NCBI GenBank assembly: GCA_035602155.1
Contig: DATNMW010000093.1
Location: 1-13,340 of the forward strand
Reading direction: 5' to 3'
Length of the DNA: 13,340 bases
Origin: Bog-159 sp035602155
Lineage (GTDB): Bacteria; Acidobacteriota; Terriglobia; Bryobacterales; Bryobacteraceae
Below the pieces are notes generated by a model. The model was given only the letters and a program-made list of their open reading frames with translations, had not been told where the DNA came from and did not search any database. Shown here one piece after another: positions 13,118 to 13,340 of this stretch; the stretch's first letter is position 1, and every line of letters starts with the position of its first letter. Position numbers and translations under genes: made by a program.

Positions 13118-13340
13118 GCTCTGGCCCGCCAGAGCCGACGCTTGACACGGAGGATAATTGTTCAGCATGGATTTCCGGTTTGTTTTCCTGGCCGGATTCG
13201 ATTATACATCCAATTGCCTCCTTGGCCGCCGCGTCCGATCCGGTCGGTTGGGCTTGCAAACAGTCGACGCGCGAGCGGCTCCTGAGCATTTTTGGAAACC
13301 GCTTCCTGACGGTCGCGGCTCGGCAGGCGAAACCGCTTGC
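13118..13340. other. Right-edge region with no supported gene
   Basis: Plus-strand frame 3 is open from about 13013 to the end but has no good start codon, and its translation shows no recognisable domain. A 73-codon reading on the minus strand (13068-13289) is also unconvincing. A TTGACA hexamer at 13143-13148 has no -10 partner at normal spacing. The region is probably further decayed accessory DNA. Confidence 0.5.

Noticed and set aside
13068..13289. Possible HicB-like antitoxin remnant on the minus strand
   Set aside because: The phrase AKEAIGCIIESGQENKPEI faintly resembles a HicB C terminus, and a decayed toxin-antitoxin pair is next door. However, the match is short, the rest does not fit, and no HicA is seen.

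Overview
The window looks like a chromosomal segment of a GC-rich bacterium, most probably an acidobacterium of the Solibacter/Bryobacter type. This is inference from gene style and order (tad remnant, leader-poor starts, small coiled-coil gene family); no rRNA or other marker is present to fix the taxon. The backbone is ordinary housekeeping DNA, interrupted by an accessory block in the middle and by decayed toxin-antitoxin DNA at the right edge.

Layout. 1-286 (+): the 3' end of a TadC-like type II secretion F-domain gene and a 30-residue single-helix membrane ORF. 287-664: gene-free, with a structured inverted repeat. 665-2893 (-): an ECF sigma factor, a zinc-finger anti-sigma factor and a secreted protein, translationally coupled by overlapping ends. 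2894-3045: divergent control region with an 11-bp direct repeat. 3046-5596 (+): SCP2/archaeal-type thiolase, a small DUF35 OB-fold protein and a class I/II aminotransferase, joined by two ATGA overlaps. 5618-6406 (+): two tandem copies of a small coiled-coil gene, the first broken by a 20-nt deletion. 6565-9041 (+): two unrecognised genes, a cysteine-rich membrane protein and a coiled-coil partner, behind an AT-rich promoter, with atypical codon use. 9001-11635 (-): the conserved set SRP RNA (ffs) - dnaX - ybaB - recR. 11681-12721 (+): galT, divergent from ffs. 12726-13117 (+): decayed MntA-HepT nucleotidyltransferase/HEPN pair. The last 223 bases hold no supported gene.

How parts work together. 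The sigma/anti-sigma/secreted-protein operon is a self-contained envelope-responsive regulator. The thiolase and DUF35 protein are expected to form one acyl-CoA enzyme complex, coupled to a transaminase. DnaX (clamp loader), YbaB (DNA binding) and RecR (recombination mediator) are the usual replication/repair cluster with SRP RNA as its leader. The best candidate for something undescribed is the two-gene membrane/coiled-coil block at 6565-9041, whose second gene runs 41 bp antisense into the end of recR.
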